Notes under the pieces: model-generated
Seen by the model: only the letters and a program-made list of their open reading frames with translations
The model's database searches: none
Told to the model about the DNA's origin: nothing
Origin: CAIZGX01 sp044239865
GTDB lineage: Bacteria > Bacteroidota > Bacteroidia > Flavobacteriales_D > Sanyastnellaceae
Assembly: GCA_044239865.1 (NCBI GenBank)
Contig: JBIIAO010000001.1
Location: 62,001-126,000, forward strand
Length of the DNA: 64,000 bases
Reading direction: 5' to 3'
Program-made: the position numbers and the translations under genes
Shown: positions 59,957 to 64,000 of the stretch, in pieces
Numbering within the stretch: position 1 is the first letter of the stretch
How the letters are laid out: every line of letters starts with the position of its first letter

Positions 59957-59967
59957 AGAAAAAAAAC

Positions 59968-60504
59968 TTAACAATTTGGAGGAAGTTCGTTGAGACGAAC
60001 GTGTGGAGATGAAATGAAAAAACGAGTTGAGGCGGAATGAATGGTAGGAGATTCTAAAAATGGAATTTCTATAAATTTGAAATCGCAGGTCCAGTGCGAT
60101 TGAAATTTGTAGAATAAGTTGAGCTGCTCTTGTGTTTGTTTTTTGTCGGAAGAGTTTTTGACAAGAGAGCGAACCAAAGTCTTTAGTTCATTTTCTTCGG
60201 TATCCAATATGGCATGAAGGGTAACGGATCCGTCGGAATGAAATTCTTTTCGTGAGATGTCATACATCTGACCTTGGTAAAGAAATTCCCATGGTTCAGG
60301 CCATTCCAGTTGGTTGAATTCAGCTTCGGATAAATGAATGGGGGTTAGCTTATCTTCTTCAACGCCACCCAGAACAAGGGCTTTCATTTCTTTTTTAACC
60401 AACCACAATTTATGTTGAAGTACCCAATAGCCAATTCCTCCTTGTGCAAGGAAAAGCACGAGCAACAATGCAAGGACGAGATTTTTAGGAATTTGATTCT
60501 TCAT
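59968..60504 (-). CDS. Hypothetical membrane-anchored protein
   Basis: About 178 residues from ATG 60504; a GTG 6 nt upstream is the alternative. One N-terminal membrane helix (LVLALLLVLFLAQGGIGYWVL) is followed by a soluble outer part containing the motif WEFLYQGQMYDISRKEF, found to my recollection in Bacteroidota proteins next to TonB receptors. The only cysteines are one in the middle (WTCDF) and the C-terminal residue. It sits between rlpA (33 nt upstream) and the TonB receptor and probably belongs to the same operon. Function unknown. Confidence 0.75.
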   Translation of the reverse strand: MKNQIPKNLVLALLLVLFLAQGGIGYWVLQHKLWLVKKEMKALVLGGVEEDKLTPIHLSEAEFNQLEWPEPWEFLYQGQMYDISRKEFHSDGSVTLHAILDTEENELKTLVRSLVKNSSDKKQTQEQLNLFYKFQSHWTCDFKFIEIPFLESPTIHSASTRFFISSPHVRLNELPPNC

Positions 60505-60537
60505 TTCCACAACGAAAATAGATACAAACGGCTGCGT

Positions 60538-60963
60538 TTATTTCTTTTTTTTAGGCGCTTTTGGCTTGAGTTCAATGGGCGACTTAAATTCTTCAGGCAC
60601 ATCTGCCGCCTTCACAATTTCGAGTATGACCTGCGTGTGTCCGCTTCTCACGAATTCTAGCGTTTCAGCACTGAGCATAGTGAGATCGATGCATCTTTTA
60701 GAGGATTTAGGGAGACGATCGTTCACACGAACGTAGATTACTTTGTTGTTTTTTACCCGAGTCACTTTGAGCCAAGTTCCAAACGGAAGCGTTTTGTGCG
60801 CGCAAGTGAACTTGTTCTGTCTATAAATTTCGCCGTTGGAAGTCCCTCTTCCGTCGAATTTATTGTGGTAATAAGAGGCTTCTCCCTTTTCGGTTTGAGC
60901 CAAAGCATTCAATTGGAAGAATACAAAAAGTATTTGAAGGGTGCGTTTTAGTAGGTTTTTCAT
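60538..60963 (-). CDS. RlpA-like septal ring lipoprotein family protein
   Basis: A 141-residue exported protein from ATG 60963, signal peptide ending ALAQ. The body is one double-psi beta-barrel: GEASYYHNKFDGRGTSNGE, LPFGTWLKVTRVKNNK, VRVNDRLPKSSKRCIDLT. The Asp in VND and the Asp in IDLT match the catalytic pattern of RlpA lytic transglycosylases that cut denuded glycan strands. No lipobox Cys or SPOR domain is present, so it is a short soluble version. A Lys/Pro-rich tail ends it. It is first in a minus-strand group. Confidence 0.9.
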   Translation of the reverse strand: MKNLLKRTLQILFVFFQLNALAQTEKGEASYYHNKFDGRGTSNGEIYRQNKFTCAHKTLPFGTWLKVTRVKNNKVIYVRVNDRLPKSSKRCIDLTMLSAETLEFVRSGHTQVILEIVKAADVPEEFKSPIELKPKAPKKKK

Positions 60964-61013
60964 AATCACGAATTTAGTGAAAAGATATTATCTTCGCCTA
61001 AATCTTAACCGAA

Positions 61014-61691
61014 ATGGGCAAATTGCATCTAAGTGGGTTATTTGTGCTTGGTTTTCTATTCACTTTTGGGGTTCATGCCCAGGTGAAAAAAATGGATGGG
61101 CTAATATCTGCCAGTGTTGGATATGGCCAATTTAACTTTGCCGCGAACATAAGTGAATTGGGAGATTCAAGCGCTACAGTGAGCAAATCAATGTACCCAT
61201 CATTGAGTTTAGCAGGAGATTTTTCACTCACAAAGGGTAGTCGCAAGAAGTGGCGTGTAATTTTTGGATTTGGTATTACCACCCAGTCGTTAACTGTAAA
61301 TGCAACGGATTATAAGTACACGAATCAAATGGGGGGTATAATTATAGATCCTTATGTTTCGTGGTCCATTACGAAGAACACCATTGGTGCTCGGCTTATG
61401 TTTTCTTACAATCTTCAAAAGATGAGAAAGGTGAAGAAGGTATTTGGGTTCAGAAAAACAAATTGTTTGGTTTATGGAGGCCTAAGCACAAATTTGAATT
61501 GGTATGCCATTAAGGAGAATTCAACAAATGTTAATTTTAACAAGAAATCTTTTGGAGATCGGTTAACTGAATACCAGTTGGTTGCTGTTGGATTTACCGG
61601 ATTCCCATTTAGGAAGAAGGTAGGACTTAATTTCGAGTTGGGTTATGGTGGCCCATATTTCGCGAAGGCAGGAGTTGTAATTGGATTGTAA
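61014..61691 (+). CDS. Hypothetical outer membrane beta-barrel protein
   Basis: A 225-residue protein with a signal peptide ending VHAQ at residue 23. It alternates hydrophobic strands and Ser/Lys-rich turns and carries Tyr/Phe-rich strand ends such as GLISASVGYGQFNFAA and VGLNFELGYGG. This fits an 8-10 strand barrel of the OmpW/porin-like type common in Bacteroidota. I do not recognise a specific family. It stands alone before tRNA-Glu. Confidence 0.75.
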   Translation: MGKLHLSGLFVLGFLFTFGVHAQVKKMDGLISASVGYGQFNFAANISELGDSSATVSKSMYPSLSLAGDFSLTKGSRKKWRVIFGFGITTQSLTVNATDYKYTNQMGGIIIDPYVSWSITKNTIGARLMFSYNLQKMRKVKKVFGFRKTNCLVYGGLSTNLNWYAIKENSTNVNFNKKSFGDRLTEYQLVAVGFTGFPFRKKVGLNFELGYGGPYFAKAGVVIGL

Positions 61692-61709
61692 TTTTTTTGT
61701 TTGAATAGT

Positions 61710-61739
61710 TGTGAGAAAATAAAATCGTAGTATATTTGC
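61710..61739 (+). promoter_or_regulatory. Promoter of tRNA-Glu
   Basis: TTG at 61710-61712 and TATATTTG at 61732-61739 are 19 nt apart, matching the Bacteroidota consensus. The tRNA begins 17 nt after the -7 box. Confidence 0.75.
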
Positions 61740-61756
61740 ACCCACAAAACCTAAAC

Positions 61757-61828
61757 GGCCCGTTCGTCTAGGGGTTAGGACAGCAGATTTTCATTCTGTA
61801 AACAGGGGTTCGATTCCCCTACGGGCTA
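61757..61828 (+). tRNA. tRNA-Glu (TTC)
   Basis: A 72-nt tRNA with acceptor GGCCCGT paired to ACGGGCT, discriminator A. The anticodon TTC lies within CAGATTTTCATTCTG, and the T loop is TTCGATT. It reads GAA and GAG. CCA is not encoded. Confidence 0.97.
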
Positions 61829-61834
61829 CAAAGA

Positions 61835-61865
61835 AAAACCCTCAACGAAAGTTGAGGGTTTTTTG
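61835..61865. terminator. Terminator after tRNA-Glu, also facing the lipoprotein gene
   Basis: AACCCTCAAC and GTTGAGGGTT form a 10-bp stem with loop GAAA and T runs on both strands. It can serve both tRNA-Glu and the convergent lipoprotein gene. Confidence 0.92.
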
Positions 61866-61889
61866 TTTTATTAAACGGTTTTGTTGGTC

Positions 61890-62357
61890 TTAGTTACCGT
61901 AATACACAGGTTCCAAATCGCGAAGGTTTATCCAGCCTGAAGTGGTTTTTCCATTATTCGAGTTGTAAAAATCGGTGTAACCAAAGCCATTGTTCACTTT
62001 TGTAATTACGCAAATGTCGCCTGAAACAAGAAATGCACCTCTTGCTGTGGCCGGATCAGAGGAACTGTGAAAGAAAGTCTTTCCAACAACAACCACACCT
62101 TCAGTATACGGCGGGAATTGTTGCTCGAGCTTAGCATTCGCAACAACAGTCTGTCTTCTTGCTTCTTCAGCTTGTCTGAGTTTTTCTTCTTCAAGCTTTT
62201 GGCGCTCCTGCTCAAGTTTTTGTTTCTCCGCTTCAATTTTTTGAAGCTCGGCAGCATTGTTATTATTTGCTGCAGGCGTATTTCCGGCTTCATTGTTCGA
62301 GCATGATACGAAAACAGCGAGAGAAAGAATAAGAATAGGAATAAAGTGTTTTTTCAT
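61890..62357 (-). CDS. Lipoprotein with coiled coil and SH3-like domain
   Basis: A 155-residue lipoprotein from ATG 62357 (MKKHFIPILILSLAVFVSC). The lipobox Cys at residue 19 is followed by Asn/Ala-rich sequence, then a coiled coil (about 37-75, repeated KLEQERQKLEEE pattern), then a C-terminal domain of about 70 residues with GDICVITKVNNGFGY and TSGWINLRDLEPVYY typical of a bacterial SH3 domain. It is anchored in the outer or inner membrane facing the periplasm. The role is unknown. It could bind peptidoglycan. Confidence 0.88.
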   Translation of the reverse strand: MKKHFIPILILSLAVFVSCSNNEAGNTPAANNNNAAELQKIEAEKQKLEQERQKLEEEKLRQAEEARRQTVVANAKLEQQFPPYTEGVVVVGKTFFHSSSDPATARGAFLVSGDICVITKVNNGFGYTDFYNSNNGKTTSGWINLRDLEPVYYGN

Positions 62358-62537
62358 AAAGATTAATAGGTTTAAGTTTAGGAAGTACGAATATAACAAC
62401 ATTTGTAAATTTAACTTTGTATGTGTGTTTATTTGTAATTGTGATTCTTTTTTTGAATTTGCGAATTCCTTGAATTGGCAGCTATTAACAGTCAGTGAAG
62501 TTGATTTAATTTAATAATAACTTAATCCAGTAGAATT

Positions 62538-64000
62538 GTGGGAATATCTAAATCGAAATTTATAGCCGGACTGAATTGCGAGAAGCGATTGTTTTTAGAG
62601 GTGAATCACCCTGAATGGAAGACACCCATTTCGTCCGATCAAGAGTCGAAATTTAATTTAGGAAATCGAGTAGGGGCTTTGGCTCAAGAACGCTTTCCAG
62701 GTGGAGTAAACGCAGAGCCGCAAGGTGAACGAAATTTTAAGGACTGGATAAATTCAACCCGTGTGTTTTTAGACGAGAAACGTCCTGTTATTTATGAGGC
62801 CGCTTTTTCATTCGAGGGTAGCTTTTGCGCGTTAGATATTCTTGTTCGAGAAGCAGATGATATCGTTGCAATTGAGGTGAAAAGCAGTAAAGAAGCAAAA
62901 GAGATATATGTTTTGGACGCGGCTTACCAATACTATGTTATGTCGCAATTGGGCTTTCAGCCGAAAAGGTTCTATCTGTTATTAATAGAGGGGACTTATG
63001 TGCGTGAAAGGGTATTGGACGTAAATCAGTTGTTTCAGAAAGTTGACATTACAGACAGGGTAGTTCATTTGCAGGATAGCATTAAAAAAAATGTATTGCA
63101 ATTCACTGCAATGCTTGCGGCAGGAATTGAACCCCAGAGAGAAATTGGTCCGCATTGCAGCAGCCCTTATAGCTGCTCGTTTTATGCCCATTGCAGTGCT
63201 CACTTACCGAAGATTAATCCAATAACAAGTTTAAGAGGTTCTACTGAAAAGGTATGGGACTTACATAAAAAAGGTGTCTATTCAATAGAGGCTATTCCCT
63301 CTGATTACCCTCTTCAAGCAAAGCAATTAGTGCAAGTGAATGGGGTGAAGTTTGGAGATTCAATTTTAAGAATTGAACCCATTAAAAAATTTATAAATGA
63401 TGTAAAGTACCCGTTGCATTTTTTTGATTTTGAAACTGTATGGCCTGCTATACCTGTTGCAGAAGGAATAAGTCCATTTGGTCATTTGGCATTTCAATAT
63501 TCCATGCACATTATTCATTCAGATGAATTGAATACTCACAAAGAATATTTGGCCAACCCTGATGAAATTTTTCAAGGGGTGAATACAGAGTTCGAATTGA
63601 TTCAGCAAATGAAAAGTGATTTTCATTCAGAGGGAAGCATAGTTGCCTACAATGCAACATTTGAAAAAAACAGATTGAAGGATATGAAAAAACGTTTCCC
63701 GAGCGAAGCTGATTTTCTTGATAATTTAATTTCTCGGTTTGTAGATCTGATGGAATTGTTTCGTCCGCAGAATATTTATTACCTGCCCGCAATGAAAGGA
63801 AGTTACTCAATCAAAAACGTATTGCCAGCAATAGCTCCGGAATTTAGTTATTCAGATTTGGTCATTGGAAATGGCGGAGAGGCGAGTTCTATATTTGAAA
63901 CAAAATGCGCCGGTTCTTTCGAAGGGAATTGGGAAGAGACGAGAACAGCGTTACTCAAATATTGCGAGCGGGACACCTATGGAATGGTTGTTATTTGGAA
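62538..64000 (+). CDS. DUF2779 nuclease: Cas4-like PD-(D/E)xK plus DEDD exonuclease (truncated by window)
   Basis: 487 codons are seen, starting at GTG 62538 (VGISKSKFIAGLNCEKRLF). The gene runs off the right edge. The N-terminal part has a PD-(D/E)xK nuclease core (FCALDILVREADDIVAIEVKSS; Asp and EVK) and four cysteines (LNCEKRL, then PHCSSPYSCSFYAHC) like the Fe-S cluster of Cas4 and AddB. From about residue 290 comes a DnaQ-like fold with HFFDFETVWPA, VAYNATFEKNRL and the late YCERDTYGMV, matching the three exonuclease motifs. This architecture fits the DUF2779 family, presumed DNA repair or recombination nucleases. A similar defence role is possible. No Cas or other defence gene is adjacent. 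The start has no ATG alternative upstream. Confidence 0.88.
   Translation, partial: MGISKSKFIAGLNCEKRLFLEVNHPEWKTPISSDQESKFNLGNRVGALAQERFPGGVNAEPQGERNFKDWINSTRVFLDEKRPVIYEAAFSFEGSFCALDILVREADDIVAIEVKSSKEAKEIYVLDAAYQYYVMSQLGFQPKRFYLLLIEGTYVRERVLDVNQLFQKVDITDRVVHLQDSIKKNVLQFTAMLAAGIEPQREIGPHCSSPYSCSFYAHCSAHLPKINPITSLRGSTEKVWDLHKKGVYSIEAIPSDYPLQAKQLVQVNGVKFGDSILRIEPIKKFINDVKYPLHFFDFETVWPAIPVAEGISPFGHLAFQYSMHIIHSDELNTHKEYLANPDEIFQGVNTEFELIQQMKSDFHSEGSIVAYNATFEKNRLKDMKKRFPSEADFLDNLISRFVDLMELFRPQNIYYLPAMKGSYSIKNVLPAIAPEFSYSDLVIGNGGEASSIFETKCAGSFEGNWEETRTALLKYCERDTYGMVVIW

Overview
The window comes from a member of the Bacteroidota, most likely a Flavobacteriales-type aerobe. The evidence is: several Bacteroidota-type -7 promoter boxes (TAnnTTTG); many secreted proteins with type IX secretion (T9SS) sorting tails; TonB-dependent and plug-less outer membrane proteins; the family-typical rpmG-DUF4295-ftsY-rimO and ftsK-lolA gene orders; and oxygen-dependent coproporphyrinogen oxidase. 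There is no phage, integrase, transposase or CRISPR array. Gene content is mostly ordinary chromosome, with an accessory pocket at about 24.2-31.7 kb.

Layout. 0-5 kb: fragment of a membrane protein, atypical SDR + folE, an amino acid permease and a Bacteroidota-specific secreted protein. 5-13 kb: transaldolase-like aldolase, Sua5/YrdC protein, giant TPR protein with an outer membrane barrel protein, gyrB. 13-24 kb: mazG-sugar permease pair, an overlapping operon DUF3822-rsmD-coaD-thioredoxin-like, a RecD-like helicase, a TlpA-like protein, an RND/MMPL exporter. 24-32 kb: three tandem SUMF1-domain secreted proteins, a HigBA toxin-antitoxin pair, two secreted proteins that share a duplicated promoter/leader and 22-bp repeats, tRNA-Ser. 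32-43 kb: divergent maf/guaA, LysM protein, hemF, lolA, ftsK, rpmG, DUF4295, ftsY, rimO, queE. 43-64 kb: secreted lamin-tail protein, a 1563-residue SPOR/repeat protein with an apparent ATT start, DUF423, peroxiredoxin, two large T9SS cargo proteins, a lipid kinase, a TonB receptor with RlpA and a small membrane protein, tRNA-Glu, a lipoprotein, and the first part of a DUF2779 nuclease.

The most unusual signal is not a gene. Five intergenic strings (100-328, 24203-24492, 28234-28392, 36418-36485, 59873-59956) are built from consecutive microhairpins of 7-15 nt. Each has a 2-6 bp stem and usually a 3-nt loop such as GAA or TTC. Within one string the stem sequence changes from hairpin to hairpin, but the spacer between hairpins stays constant: ATTC in part of the first, TCAT in the fourth, AGG/AGA in the fifth, ATTCC/CCAAT/GGAAT and then TG in the second and third. 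Each string begins within about 12 nt of (or overlaps) the stop codon of a gene. The same 14-nt hairpin-plus-spacer module found in the first string recurs, with one extra base that makes it 15 nt and therefore in frame, as the roughly 60-copy minisatellite coding for the Asn/Ser-rich stretch of the 1563-residue protein. I know of no described repeat family with these rules.
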